In this document: piece by piece, positions 44,570 through 53,706 of the stretch | Layout of the letters: each line of letters opens with the position of its first letter | How positions within the stretch are numbered: the stretch's first letter is position 1 | Assembly: GCF_017161425.1 (NCBI RefSeq) | Contig: NZ_CP071057.1 | Span: 2,915,501 to 2,979,500, forward strand | Source: Marinicauda algicola | GTDB taxonomy: Bacteria; Pseudomonadota; Alphaproteobacteria; Caulobacterales; Maricaulaceae | DNA: 64,000 bases | Reading direction: 5' to 3' | The notes under the pieces: model-generated | The model's database searches: none | Told to the model about the DNA's origin: nothing | The model's input: only the letters and a program-made list of their open reading frames with translations | Translations under genes and position numbers: made by a program

Positions 44570-46168
44570 ATGAGCAAGCTGATCCTGCCCGACATGAACC
44601 GGCGCCTCCTGCTGCGCGGCGCGGCCGGCGGCGCGGTGGCCGCCCTGGCGGCGGCCTGCCGCCTGCCCGAGACGGGCGCCTCGTCCGCCCGCGGCTTCCG
44701 CAACGACCCGTTCAGCCTCGGCGTCGCGTCCGGCGATCCCACCCCGGACGGCATGGTGCTGTGGACGCGCCTCGCGCCCAACCCGCTCGATCCCGATGGC
44801 GGCATGGCGAGCGAGCCGGTCGAGGTCGCCTGGGAAATCGCCGAGGACGAGGGCTTCCTCAACATCGTGCGATCCGGCGTCGAGCGCGCCCTGCCCGGCC
44901 AGGGCCATTCGGTCCATGCCGAGATCCACGGCCTGCCGGCGGGCCGGACGTATTTCTACCGCTTCCATGCCGGGGACGCGACGAGCCCGACGGGGCGCAC
45001 CGCGACCACGCCGGCCTTCCTCTCGGGCGTGGACCGGATGCGCATCGCCTGGGTCAGCTGCTCGCACTACGAGCAGGGGTTCTTCCACGCCTATCGCGAT
45101 CTCGTCGAGGAGAACGCCGATGTCGTCATCCACACCGGGGACTATATCTACGAATCCAGCTGGGGCCCGCAGGTGCGCCGCCATGCGGTGCCCGAGCCCT
45201 ATACGCTGGCCGACTACAGGATGACGCACGCGCTCTACCGCCTCGATCCCGATCTGCAGGCCGCCGCCGCGCACGCGCCCTGGCTGGTCACCTGGGACGA
45301 TCACGAGGTCGACAACGACTATGCCGGCGATGTCGCCGAGGAACCCCATGTCGGGCTCGCCGATTTCCGCGAGCGGCGCCTGGCCGCCTACCAGGCCTAC
45401 TGGGAGAACATGCCTCTGCGCCGGCGCTCGATGCTGGAGCGCGCGAGCGGGCGGATGCGCGTCTGGGGCGAGACCGTGTTCGGCAATCTGGCCGCGGTCT
45501 ACATGACCGACGGGCGCCAGTTCCGCACGCCGATGGCCTGTCCGACCGAGGAGGACCGCGGCGGCAACATCATCGCACGCGACTGCCCCGAGCGCCTCGA
45601 CCCGGAACGCACCTATCTCGGCGCGGGTCAGGAGCGGTGGCTGAACTCCAGCTTCGGCCGTTCCGGAGCGCGCTGGAACCTCCTGGTCCAGCCGACCCTG
45701 TTCAGCCCGTTCTACAGCGCCGATCCGGAAACCGGTGCGCTGACCGCCTGGTCGGACGGCTGGGACGGCTATCCGGCCGCGCGCCAGCGCCTGATCGACA
45801 CGTTCGCGGGCCGGCCGGAGAGCAACCCGATCCTCCTGGGCGGCGATACCCACTGCTACTGGGTCACCGACGTGAAGCAGGACTATGCCGATCCGAACTC
45901 GCCCACCGTGGCGAGCGAGTTCGTGACGACGGCGGTGACCTCGCACCACACCAATCACGACGCCTTCGCGGCGAACGTGCCGGACTTCCCGCACATCCGG
46001 CATTTCGATGCGCGCGAGCGCGGCTACGGCCTCGTCGAGCTGACGGGGCAGCGCGCCGAGGTGACGCTGCGCACGGTCGGCGAGGTCAAACGCCGCGACG
46101 GCCGCGAGAAGCGCGACCAGGCGAGATTCGTGGTCGAGGCCGGGCGGGCGGGCCCGCAACGGGCCTGA
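44570..46168 (+). CDS. phoD: PhoD-family alkaline phosphatase/phosphodiesterase
   Basis: A 532-residue exported enzyme releasing phosphate from esters. It has a twin-arginine signal (MNRRLLLRGAAGG from residue 9), the N-terminal PhoD domain (LGVASGDPTPDGMVLWTRL) and the metallophosphatase core. That core carries WVSCSHYEQGFFHAYR, IHTGDYIYES, TWDDHEVDNDYAG and LLGGDTHCYW, the ligands for iron and calcium. A Pho box lies upstream, and the terminator of the receptor gene separates the two, so it is its own unit. It fits a phosphate-starvation role. Confidence 0.95.
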   Translation: MSKLILPDMNRRLLLRGAAGGAVAALAAACRLPETGASSARGFRNDPFSLGVASGDPTPDGMVLWTRLAPNPLDPDGGMASEPVEVAWEIAEDEGFLNIVRSGVERALPGQGHSVHAEIHGLPAGRTYFYRFHAGDATSPTGRTATTPAFLSGVDRMRIAWVSCSHYEQGFFHAYRDLVEENADVVIHTGDYIYESSWGPQVRRHAVPEPYTLADYRMTHALYRLDPDLQAAAAHAPWLVTWDDHEVDNDYAGDVAEEPHVGLADFRERRLAAYQAYWENMPLRRRSMLERASGRMRVWGETVFGNLAAVYMTDGRQFRTPMACPTEEDRGGNIIARDCPERLDPERTYLGAGQERWLNSSFGRSGARWNLLVQPTLFSPFYSADPETGALTAWSDGWDGYPAARQRLIDTFAGRPESNPILLGGDTHCYWVTDVKQDYADPNSPTVASEFVTTAVTSHHTNHDAFAANVPDFPHIRHFDARERGYGLVELTGQRAEVTLRTVGEVKRRDGREKRDQARFVVEAGRAGPQRA

Positions 46169-46248
46169 GGCCGGCCGCGTTGGCAGGTGGAAGAGCGCCC
46201 GCCTTGCCATCTCGCGGGGCGGGCGAAGCCGTGCTAATCGCTTGATTC

Positions 46249-47271
46249 ATGATCGAACGCCACATTCCCCACGAAACCGCCCCCCAGGCCGCCATCCATA
46301 CCTGCTGGCCGGCCGCGACCGAGCTCTGGCAGGACGACCTGCCCGGCTGCGAGGCCGAGTTCGCCGCCTTCCTGAAGAAGCTCGCCCGTCCCGGGCCGGA
46401 CGGGCGCGGCGTGCCCATCGTCATCTATGCCGCCACCGCGCGCGCCGAGGCGAGCGCGCGCCGGGCCCTGCCGCACGCTCGCATCGTGCGCTCGGCCTAT
46501 GGCGATGTCTGGGCGCGCGATACCGGACCGGTCTTCGCGCTGGAGGGCGGACAGCTGAAGGCGATCCGCTTCAGGTTCAACGGCTGGGGCGGCAAGTACG
46601 ACTTTCCCGCCGACCAGACGATCGGCCAGCACATCGCGCGCGAGGCCGGGGCGGCGACCGTCCCGGTCGATCTCGTCGGCGAGGGCGGGGCGCTGGAATT
46701 CGACGGGCAGGGCACGGTGATCACCACGCGCCAGTGCCTGCTCAATGCCAACCGCAATCCGGGCAGGTCGGAACAGGCGGTGGAGGACATCCTGAAGGAG
46801 GCGCTGGGCGTCAAGAGGGTGATCTGGCTCGACGAGGGGCTCGTGGGCGATCACACCGACGGCCATGTCGACAACATCGCGCGCTTCGTCCGGCCCGGCG
46901 TCGTCGCCTGCCAGAGCCCGTCCGGGCAGGACGATCCCAACGCGAAGGTGCTGACCGCGATCGCCCGGCAGCTGGAGAAGGCGCGCGACGGCGAGGGCCG
47001 CAAGCTCAGCGTGGTGCGAATTCCCTCCCCCGGACGTGTGGAGATCGATGGCGAACCGGCCGCGGCCTCCCATATGAACTGGGTGATCGGCCGGCGCACG
47101 GTGGTGATGCCGGCCTACAACGAACACGCACGCGCCGCCGCCTCGGCGCTGTCGAAGGCCTTCGCCGGGTATTCGGTCGAGACCAGCCCGGCGAATGCGA
47201 TCCTGACCGGAGGCGGGGCCTTCCACTGCGTGACCTGCAACCAGCCGGCCCTGCCCCCGAACGGGGCGTGA
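46249..47271 (+). CDS. aguA: agmatine deiminase
   Basis: A 340-residue guanidino-modifying enzyme converting agmatine to N-carbamoylputrescine and ammonia. It has DVWARDTGPVF, the catalytic histidine region GDHTDGHVDNIARF, and the nucleophile C327 in GGGAFHCVTCNQP. Length and motifs are typical. It belongs with the N-carbamoylputrescine amidase gene 1.3 kb downstream, giving the two-step agmatine-to-putrescine route. No arginine decarboxylase is in the window. Confidence 0.95.
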   Translation: MIERHIPHETAPQAAIHTCWPAATELWQDDLPGCEAEFAAFLKKLARPGPDGRGVPIVIYAATARAEASARRALPHARIVRSAYGDVWARDTGPVFALEGGQLKAIRFRFNGWGGKYDFPADQTIGQHIAREAGAATVPVDLVGEGGALEFDGQGTVITTRQCLLNANRNPGRSEQAVEDILKEALGVKRVIWLDEGLVGDHTDGHVDNIARFVRPGVVACQSPSGQDDPNAKVLTAIARQLEKARDGEGRKLSVVRIPSPGRVEIDGEPAAASHMNWVIGRRTVVMPAYNEHARAAASALSKAFAGYSVETSPANAILTGGGAFHCVTCNQPALPPNGA

Positions 47272-47303
47272 GCCGGTCCCTACATCGTGGATGACCGCCC
47301 GTG

Positions 47304-48530
47304 ATGCTGACGGCCCTCCTGACATCGCTGCTCCTGAGCCAGCTGGACGTCGACGGCACGCGCGGTCCGTGGGCGCCGGAAACCGAGCGGCCGGTGGACC
47401 TGCCGGCTCCGGCCGTGGAGAGCGAGGTCATCGCCGAGGCGCTCGCCGCACCGAGCGAGCCGGAGTGGCTCGACGCCTTCCGCGCGCGCCTCGACCAGGC
47501 CGCGCGCGAGGACAAGGTGGTCGGGCTCGCCGCCGCGGTGATCGAGAACGGCCGCACCGTGCTGGTCTACACCCACGGCGAGACCGCGGCGGGATCGGGC
47601 GAGCCGGTGACGCGCGAGACCGTGTTCCGCGCCGCCTCGCTGACGAAGAGCTTCACCGGCACGCTGCTCGCGGTGCTCGAGCACGAGGGGCTGGTCGATC
47701 TCGACGCCACCGTCCCCTCCGACGTCATCACCCTGAAGAGCGGCGGGCGGCCGACCTGGCTGCAGCTGGTCTCCCACCAGACCGGCCTGCCGCCGAACGC
47801 CTACGACAACCTGATCGAGGCCGGACGCGATCCGGTCCACGCGCGCGCGCGCCTGGCCGAGGTCGATCCGATCTGCGCGCTCGGGGAATGCTACACGTAC
47901 CAGAACATCGCCTTCGGCGCCTCCCAGGTGCTGATCGAGCAGGCGACCGGCATGAGCTACGAGCAGGCCGTGCGCCGATGGCTGTTCGAGCCTTACGGCC
48001 TCGACACGGCGAGCCTGGGGGCGGACGCGCTCAGGGCCGCCGACAGCTGGGCGCGGCCCCACCGCGGCTGGCGGCGCGCCTTCGACCGGCCGGGCAGCCC
48101 CGACACCCATTATGACGGCCTGCCCGCGGCGGCCGGGATCAACCTGACGCTCGACGACCTCATCGCCTGGGCGAGGGCCCATCTCGCCGAGCATGGCGGC
48201 GTGCCCCGCGAGGCGCGCGAGCGGGCCTGGACGCCCTACATCAACTCGCTGCGCGAGACGGTGGGCCTGCGCGAGGTGCGCGCGCGCGTCGACGAGACGG
48301 CCTACGGTATCGGCTGGCGCATCTACAAATGGGGCGACCGCACGCTGATCATGCATTCCGGCTACCTGTCGGGATACGGCGCGCAGATCGTCATGGAACC
48401 GGCGACGGGCTTTGCCTTTGTCGCCCTGTGGAACGCGGATGCGCGCGCGCCCTGGCGGCTCTGGCCGACGGTGATGGACCTGCGCACCGGTGCCGGCCCG
48501 GGCGACTGGCTCGACCGGCTGAAAGGATGA
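47304..48530 (+). CDS. class C beta-lactamase-family serine hydrolase
   Basis: A 408-residue serine hydrolase with SxxK in ASLTKSF, a YxN-type motif in YTYQN, and HSGYLSGY as the KTG-equivalent box. A short hydrophobic N-terminus (LLTSLLLSQ) may be a weak export signal. Family members include esterases, D-aminopeptidases and carboxypeptidases, and resistance function should not be assumed. ATG at 47304 is directly preceded by an in-frame GTG at 47301. It lies between aguA and the carbamoylputrescine amidase gene, an unusual position that may simply reflect operon insertion. Confidence 0.85.
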   Translation: MLTALLTSLLLSQLDVDGTRGPWAPETERPVDLPAPAVESEVIAEALAAPSEPEWLDAFRARLDQAAREDKVVGLAAAVIENGRTVLVYTHGETAAGSGEPVTRETVFRAASLTKSFTGTLLAVLEHEGLVDLDATVPSDVITLKSGGRPTWLQLVSHQTGLPPNAYDNLIEAGRDPVHARARLAEVDPICALGECYTYQNIAFGASQVLIEQATGMSYEQAVRRWLFEPYGLDTASLGADALRAADSWARPHRGWRRAFDRPGSPDTHYDGLPAAAGINLTLDDLIAWARAHLAEHGGVPREARERAWTPYINSLRETVGLREVRARVDETAYGIGWRIYKWGDRTLIMHSGYLSGYGAQIVMEPATGFAFVALWNADARAPWRLWPTVMDLRTGAGPGDWLDRLKG

Positions 48531-48543
48531 GAGGACACTTCAC

Positions 48544-49377
48544 ATGACCCGCACGATCTCCATGGGCGTCATCCAGGCGGCCTTCTCCGACGACATCGAG
48601 GAAAACATCGAGACCGTCTCCAACCTCGTGCGCGAGGCGGCGGGCAAGGGGGCGCAGGTCATCCTGCCGCCGGAACTGTTCCAGACGCGCTATTTCTGCA
48701 AGCGCCAGGAGGAGGAGTGGTTCGCCCACGCCTATCCCGCGCTGGAGCACCCGTGCGTGAAGGCCCTGCAGCCGCTCGCCGGGGAGCTCGACGTCGCCAT
48801 CCCCGTCTCGATCTTCGAGCGCGAGGGCCCGCACTACTACAACTCGATCGTGATGATCGACGCGGGCGGGGCCATCATGGGCACCTACCGCAAGGCCCAC
48901 ATCCCCGACGGGCCGGGCTATCAGGAGAAATACTACTTCAGGCCCGGCGATACCGGCTTCAAGGTCTGGGACACGAAGTTCGGCAAGGTGGGCGTCGGCA
49001 TCTGCTGGGACCAGTGGTTCCCCGAGTGCGCCCGCGCCATGGCGGTGATGGGCGCGGAGATCCTGCTCTACCCGACCGCGATCGGGTCCGAACCCCATGA
49101 CAGCGCGCTCGACACCGCCCAGCGCTGGCGCCGGGCGATGCAGGGCCATGCCGTCTCCAACGTCATCCCGATCGGGGCGGCCAACCGCGTCGGCGACGAG
49201 GAGGGCCAGGTCTTCTACGGCACGAGCTTCATCTGCGACCATGCCGGGGAGGTGAAGGCGGAACTGAACCGCGACGAGACCGGCGTGCTGGTCGCCGAGT
49301 TCGATCTCGATTTCCTCGACCGCCACAGGGCGGCCTGGGGGTTCTTCCGGGACCGGCGGGTGGAGTTGTACCGGTAG
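48544..49377 (+). CDS. aguB: N-carbamoylputrescine amidase
   Basis: A 277-residue nitrilase-superfamily enzyme hydrolysing N-carbamoylputrescine to putrescine, carbon dioxide and ammonia. The catalytic triad E44 (PPELF), K117 (YRKAHIPD) and C154 (GICWDQWF) is intact. The context GYQEKYYFRPGDTGF is typical of AguB. It starts 13 bases after the serine hydrolase stop, so it is probably in the same transcript as aguA. Confidence 0.95.
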   Translation: MTRTISMGVIQAAFSDDIEENIETVSNLVREAAGKGAQVILPPELFQTRYFCKRQEEEWFAHAYPALEHPCVKALQPLAGELDVAIPVSIFEREGPHYYNSIVMIDAGGAIMGTYRKAHIPDGPGYQEKYYFRPGDTGFKVWDTKFGKVGVGICWDQWFPECARAMAVMGAEILLYPTAIGSEPHDSALDTAQRWRRAMQGHAVSNVIPIGAANRVGDEEGQVFYGTSFICDHAGEVKAELNRDETGVLVAEFDLDFLDRHRAAWGFFRDRRVELYR

Positions 49378-49572
49378 GGAATGGCGGCGATGCTTCCAGG
49401 CTCGCCCGGGACGTGAGGTCCTGGGCGCGCACCGCAGCATGAGGGCTGGGCTGCACAAGCGCCGCGGCCAAGCGCCGCCAACGCCCGCGAAGGACGCATC
49501 CCCGTTTTGGAACGCGGCGCGCGGCCCCTATGTTGGACGCCCGATCGCTTCATATTATTGGCAAGGATCCCG

Positions 49573-51117
49573 ATGACCCAACGCAACCGCTCCGCCAAGC
49601 TGACCGTGCGCACGGCGCGCGTGGAGGACGTGCCGGCGATCCTTGCGCTGCAGGACCGGGCCTATCCGGACCTGCCGCCCGACCTGCCCGGCCAGATCCG
49701 CGGCCAGATCCAGGCCTTTCCCGAGGGCCAGTTCGTCGTCGAGTACGAGGGCGAGGTGGTGGGCTGGTGCGCGACCTTCATCATCGACGAAGAGACCGCG
49801 ATGCGCCCGCACACCTGGGCGGAGATCACCGGCAACGGCTATGCCGCGCGCCATGACGAGGACGGCGACTGGCTCTACGGCATGGAGGTCGCGGTCGATC
49901 CCAGCCGGCGCCGCCTGCGCATCGGCCAGCGGCTCTACGATGCCCGCAAGAGCCTGTGCCAGGAATGGGGCCTCAAGGGCGTCGTGTTCGGCGGGCGCAT
50001 TCCCGGGTTCAAGCGCAAGAAGAAGACCTATCCCACGCCGGAGGAATACCTCGCCGCGGTGCAGGCGCGCGAGGTGAAGGACCCGGTCGCGAACTTCCAG
50101 CTGAGGATGGGCTTCGAGCCGGTGGGTATCCTGAAGAACTACTATCCCGACGACACCGAGAGCCTCGGCAATGCCGCGCTGATGGTCTGGCGCAATCCGA
50201 AATACGTGGAGGCTTCCGACCACGGCCGCCGGCCCGACCCCCAGACCGTGCGCGTCGCCGCGGTGCAGTTCCAGGCCAGGGCGGTGGACTCCGTCAAGGA
50301 GTTCGAGCGCAATGTGGAGTACTTCGTCGACGTGTGCTCCGACTACAAGGCCGATTTCTGCGTCTTCCCGGAGATGTTCACCGTCGCGCTCCTGTCGCTG
50401 GAGAAGAAGAAGCTCACCCCGCAGGATTCCATCGCCGCGCTGACGCGTCACACGCCGCGCTTCCTGGAATTCATGAGCACGCTGGCGGTGCGCTACAACA
50501 TCAACATCGTCGGCGGCTCGCACCCGACCAAGACCGATGACGGGGAGATCCAGAACGTCGCCTACATCTTCCTGCGCGACGGCTCGATCCATTCCCAGGA
50601 GAAGATCCACCCCACCCCGAACGAGAAATACTGGTGGAACATCAAGGGCGGCGATTTCGTCCACGCCATCCCCACCGATTGCGGCCCGGTGGGCGTGCTG
50701 ATCTGCTATGACAGCGAGTTTCCCGAACTCGCCCGGCGCCTCGCCGACGAGGGCGCGCGCATCATCTTCTGCCCCTACGCCACCGACGACCGCACGAGCC
50801 ATCTGCGCGTGCGCTACTGCGCCCATGCGCGCGCGATCGAGAACCAGGTCTTCGTGGTGACGGCGGGCAATGTCGGAAACCTGCCGGACGTGGAGAACAT
50901 GGACGTGAACTATGCCGAGAGCGCGGTGATCACGCCCTGCGACTTCCCGTTCGCCCGCGACGGGCTCGCCGCGGTCGCCAGCGAATGCGTGGAGACGATC
51001 GCGGTCGCCGACCTGCGCCTGGACGAGCTCACCGAGGCGCGCAAGGCCGGCACGGTCAGGAACCTGCGCGACCGGCGCTTCGACCTCTACCGCATCGTGT
51101 GGAACGACCGGACGTAG
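49573..51117 (+). CDS. GNAT acetyltransferase-nitrilase fusion protein
   Basis: A 514-residue fusion. Residues about 8-215 form a GNAT acyltransferase domain (LYGMEVAVDPSRRRLRIGQRLYD, the acetyl-CoA loop region). Residues about 230-505 form a carbon-nitrogen hydrolase domain with the triad E267 (FPEMF), K344 (QEKIHPTPNE) and C378 (LICYDSEFPEL). Such fusions are widespread, but their substrate is not established to my knowledge. Placement after aguB suggests an acylated amine or polyamine (inference). The ATG at 49573 follows AAGGAT; the frame is open further upstream but without family sequence. Confidence 0.88.
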   Translation: MTQRNRSAKLTVRTARVEDVPAILALQDRAYPDLPPDLPGQIRGQIQAFPEGQFVVEYEGEVVGWCATFIIDEETAMRPHTWAEITGNGYAARHDEDGDWLYGMEVAVDPSRRRLRIGQRLYDARKSLCQEWGLKGVVFGGRIPGFKRKKKTYPTPEEYLAAVQAREVKDPVANFQLRMGFEPVGILKNYYPDDTESLGNAALMVWRNPKYVEASDHGRRPDPQTVRVAAVQFQARAVDSVKEFERNVEYFVDVCSDYKADFCVFPEMFTVALLSLEKKKLTPQDSIAALTRHTPRFLEFMSTLAVRYNINIVGGSHPTKTDDGEIQNVAYIFLRDGSIHSQEKIHPTPNEKYWWNIKGGDFVHAIPTDCGPVGVLICYDSEFPELARRLADEGARIIFCPYATDDRTSHLRVRYCAHARAIENQVFVVTAGNVGNLPDVENMDVNYAESAVITPCDFPFARDGLAAVASECVETIAVADLRLDELTEARKAGTVRNLRDRRFDLYRIVWNDRT

Positions 51118-51176
51118 GGGGAGAGGCGGGCTCCCGCTTGCGGGGGAGGAGAGATCCCCCGGTCGGGTCCGTGGCT

Positions 51177-51353
51177 CTATTCGCCCGCGCGGCTGGGCGT
51201 TGCCAGCATGAGTGCGAGCGCGGCGCCCAGGCCCGGCCAGGACAGGGCGATCGCCTGGTCGATGCCGCCCTGGGCAAGGCTCAGCGCCCCGGCCGACAGC
51301 CCCAGCAGGGCAAGGCCGCCCGAGGCGGCGAGGATGAGAAATCGCGTGCGCAT
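51177..51353 (-). CDS. small two-helix membrane protein, uncertain
   Basis: A 58-residue frame starting MRTRFLILAASGG, with two hydrophobic segments and a short polar end. An upstream ATG at 51386 would give 69 residues. Neither has a clear ribosome site, and I recognise no family. It lies in the gap between the GNAT-nitrilase gene and a CsbD-like gene, so it may be real but remains weak. Confidence 0.4.
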   Translation of the reverse strand: MRTRFLILAASGGLALLGLSAGALSLAQGGIDQAIALSWPGLGAALALMLATPSRAGE

Positions 51354-51493
51354 GGGTGCAAGGCTCGCCATCAATCCGGGCAGCATGATGACGCAACATG
51401 TCTAAGATCGGGTGAATCCGCGCCGCAACGCGGCGCACGGGCCCGGCGTCGCCGGGACGTCGTCCGGGGATCCCCCTGTGCCGGAATGCGAAA

Positions 51494-51514
51494 GGGCGGC
51501 CCGGCGGGCCGCCC
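51494..51514. terminator. bidirectional hairpin terminator
   Basis: A nine-base stem GGGCGGCCC/GGGCCGCCC with loop GGC. It has CTTTTC on the plus side and, on the minus strand, TTTC after the stem. It lies 30 bases beyond the stop of the minus-strand CsbD-like gene. Confidence 0.7.
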
Positions 51515-51543
51515 CTTTTCCTGCGAGATGACCGGGCGCCGGC

Positions 51544-51759
51544 CTATTTCTTCGGCTTCTGGTCCTGCTTCTCGATCCAGGCATTGACCTCGCGCTCGGC
51601 CTCGTCGCGCGACTTGCCGTAGCGCTCCTGGATCTTGCCGACCAGCTTGTCCTTGTCGCCCTCGATGATCTTCAGGTCGTCATCGGTGAGCTTGCCCCAC
51701 TGGCGCTTGGCCTCGCCGGTGAGCTGCTTCCACTTCGCCTTGAGTTCGGCGCCGTTCAT
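51544..51759 (-). CDS. CsbD-family stress protein
   Basis: A 71-residue, highly charged helical protein of the CsbD type (starts MNGAELKAKWKQLTGEAK, with a following DDLKIIEGDKDKLVGKIQERYG pattern). Family members are induced by general stress, but their molecular function is unknown. AAGGGAGA precedes the ATG at normal spacing, and a terminator follows the stop. Confidence 0.93.
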   Translation of the reverse strand: MNGAELKAKWKQLTGEAKRQWGKLTDDDLKIIEGDKDKLVGKIQERYGKSRDEAEREVNAWIEKQDQKPKK

Positions 51760-51826
51760 CCCGGATCTCCCTTGTGACGATTAGAGGTTCACGGGCAAGA
51801 ACGCCGGGCGGGCGCGCACCGTTCCG

Positions 51827-52477
51827 CTAGAGCAGGGCCCCCTTGATCCCGTCGAAGATGAACTGGGCGGCCAGCGCGGCGAGGATGACGCCGAGAATGC
51901 GGGTGATCATCGCGGCGAGCGTGTCCCCGATCAGGCGCATCAGCGGACCGACGAGCAGGAAGAGCACCAGGCAGACGGCGAGATTGGCGATCATCCCGGC
52001 CAGCACCAGGCCCTGATTGGGAAGGCTCGAACCGGCCTCGCTCATGAACAGCATGATCGAGGCGATGGCGCCGGGCCCGGCGAGCATCGGGATCGCCATC
52101 GGGAAGACGGAGATGTCCTCGGCGGGCCTGGTGGCCGGCTCGTGCTCCTCCTCCCAGCGTTCGGCGCGTTCCTCGCGCCGCTCGGTGCGCTTCTCGAAGA
52201 TCATGTCGAGGGCGAGCATGAAGAGCAGCACCCCGCCCGCGGCGCGGAAGGCGTCGAGGCTGACATGCAGCGCGCCGAGCAGCCAGTCCCCGCCATAGGC
52301 GAAGCCGAACAGCACGACCGTGGCGATGAGCACCGACTTGACCGCCATGATCCGGCGATGGCGCGGCGTGGAATTCTCCGTCAGTCCGGCGAAGATCGGC
52401 GCGACGCCGATGGGATCGATCACCACGAAGAAGGTGACGAGCGAGGCGGTGAGCAGGGAATAGTCGAGCGCGTCCAT
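51827..52477 (-). CDS. MarC-family membrane protein
   Basis: A 216-residue integral membrane protein with about six helices and the MarC signatures FFVVIDPIGVAPIFAGLT near the N-terminus and MAIPMLAGPGAIASIM in the middle. An acidic/arginine-rich loop (residues about 95-115) separates the two halves. The family was once linked to multiple antibiotic resistance, but its transport role is unsettled. The ATG at 52477 puts the first helix right at the N-terminus. Confidence 0.92.
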   Translation of the reverse strand: MDALDYSLLTASLVTFFVVIDPIGVAPIFAGLTENSTPRHRRIMAVKSVLIATVVLFGFAYGGDWLLGALHVSLDAFRAAGGVLLFMLALDMIFEKRTERREERAERWEEEHEPATRPAEDISVFPMAIPMLAGPGAIASIMLFMSEAGSSLPNQGLVLAGMIANLAVCLVLFLLVGPLMRLIGDTLAAMITRILGVILAALAAQFIFDGIKGALL

Positions 52478-52601
52478 GGGCGGCCCCCCGGTTCTGTGCG
52501 TCCAGACCCGCCCATAACACCGCGCGGCACGCAAGGCGAGGCGCGCCGGTTCAGGGCGGGTATGCGTTCAGGAGGGGGCGCGCGGACCGGACGAACGAAA
52601 A

Positions 52602-52624
52602 CGCCCCGGCTCTTCGCCGGGGCG
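52602..52624 (-). terminator. terminator after deoxyhypusine-synthase-like gene
   Basis: A nine-base stem CGCCCCGGC/GCCGGGGCG with a five-base loop, followed on the minus strand by TTTTCG. It is 28 bases past the stop. Confidence 0.82.
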
Positions 52625-52652
52625 CTCGTGTCTCGCCGGACGGGGAAGGTCC

Positions 52653-53699
52653 TCAGTCCTCGAACATGTCGCCGAAGCGGTGGCGCTTGCGGGTCTTCCA
52701 CTTGCCGCGGTGGAAGACGTCGGAGACGATGATCGGGGCGACCGAGGTCGCCTCGGCATAGACCATCTGCTCGAGCGCGACGTCGACCTTGCCCCAGCTG
52801 GAGGCTTCCTTCAGCGTGGAGGACGAGCAGGCGCCGTCGCGCACGTCGGCGACGGTGATCTGCACCGCATAGGCGTGCATCTCCACCTCGTGGCCGAGGA
52901 TCTCGGCGCACACGACGATGTCCTGGGCGAAGTTCTTCGGCACCCCGCCGCCCACCATGAACAGGCCCGTGCGCCCGGCCTTCAGCTTGATCTCGGTGAT
53001 CTCGCGGAAGTCGGCGACGGAGTCGATGGACAGGTAGGGCTTGCCCTCCTTCATCCGGTCGACCTGGTGGCGCACCAGGCCGAAGCCGGCCGAGCAGTCT
53101 GAGAAGGCCGGCACGAAGATCGGAACGCCGTGCTCGTAGCACTCCTGGATCAGCGAGCCTTCCTTCTTGGCATTGCCTTCGGACAGCCACTTGCCGATCG
53201 CCTTGATGAAGGCGCGCGAGCTCATCGGCTTTGCGGGCAGCGAATCGGCGATGTCGCCGATCGTGTGGTCGCAGGCCTGCAGCTCTTCCTCGTCGATATA
53301 GGTGTCGTAGATGCGGTCGATATAGAGCGAGCGCAGCGTGGTGTCGTCGGGGATCTCGCGGGCCTGGTAGTGCTTGAAGCCGAGGGCCTCGAAGAAGTCC
53401 ATGTCGATGATGGACGCGCCGGTGGCCACGATCGCGTCGATCATGTTGTTGCGCACCATGTCGCGCCAGACATGCATGCAGCCGCCGGCGCTGGTGGAAC
53501 CGGCCAGGGTGAGGATCACGGCACAGTCGGGATCGGCGACGGCCTGGTCTAGGATGCGCGCGGCGCGGGCGGCATCGCGCGAGGTGAAGCTCATCTTCTC
53601 CCAGGCGTCGATGATCACCCGGCCGTCGAAGCTCGCAATGTCGATGTGCTCGACCGGGCTGGAGAGGAGCTCGGCCTTGCGGTTGGTGGAATCGGTCAT
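52653..53699 (-). CDS. deoxyhypusine-synthase-like protein (probable polyamine enzyme)
   Basis: A 348-residue NAD-dependent enzyme of the deoxyhypusine synthase fold. It has SAGFGLVRHQ, MVGGGVPKNFAQD and the active lysine K304 in SSWGKV, which aligns with the enzyme-intermediate lysine of the eukaryotic enzyme. Bacteria have no eIF5A, so modification of that protein is excluded. Transfer of an aminobutyl group to a small amine, such as homospermidine formation, is the likely role, as known for related enzymes. It follows ornithine decarboxylase by seven bases, a putrescine-producing partner, and ends at a terminator. Confidence 0.9.
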   Translation of the reverse strand: MTDSTNRKAELLSSPVEHIDIASFDGRVIIDAWEKMSFTSRDAARAARILDQAVADPDCAVILTLAGSTSAGGCMHVWRDMVRNNMIDAIVATGASIIDMDFFEALGFKHYQAREIPDDTTLRSLYIDRIYDTYIDEEELQACDHTIGDIADSLPAKPMSSRAFIKAIGKWLSEGNAKKEGSLIQECYEHGVPIFVPAFSDCSAGFGLVRHQVDRMKEGKPYLSIDSVADFREITEIKLKAGRTGLFMVGGGVPKNFAQDIVVCAEILGHEVEMHAYAVQITVADVRDGACSSSTLKEASSWGKVDVALEQMVYAEATSVAPIIVSDVFHRGKWKTRKRHRFGDMFED

Positions 53700-53706
53700 G
53701 ATGTCT

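Noticed and set aside
47304-48530. Antibiotic-resistance role for the beta-lactamase-fold proteins
   Set aside because: Both class C-type proteins lack the exact AmpC motif set and lie in metabolic operons; an esterase or amidase role is more likely.
49400-49432. Imperfect hairpin after aguB (GCCCGGGAC/GTCCTGGGC)
   Set aside because: The stem has a G-T pair and no following T-run, so it is not called a terminator.
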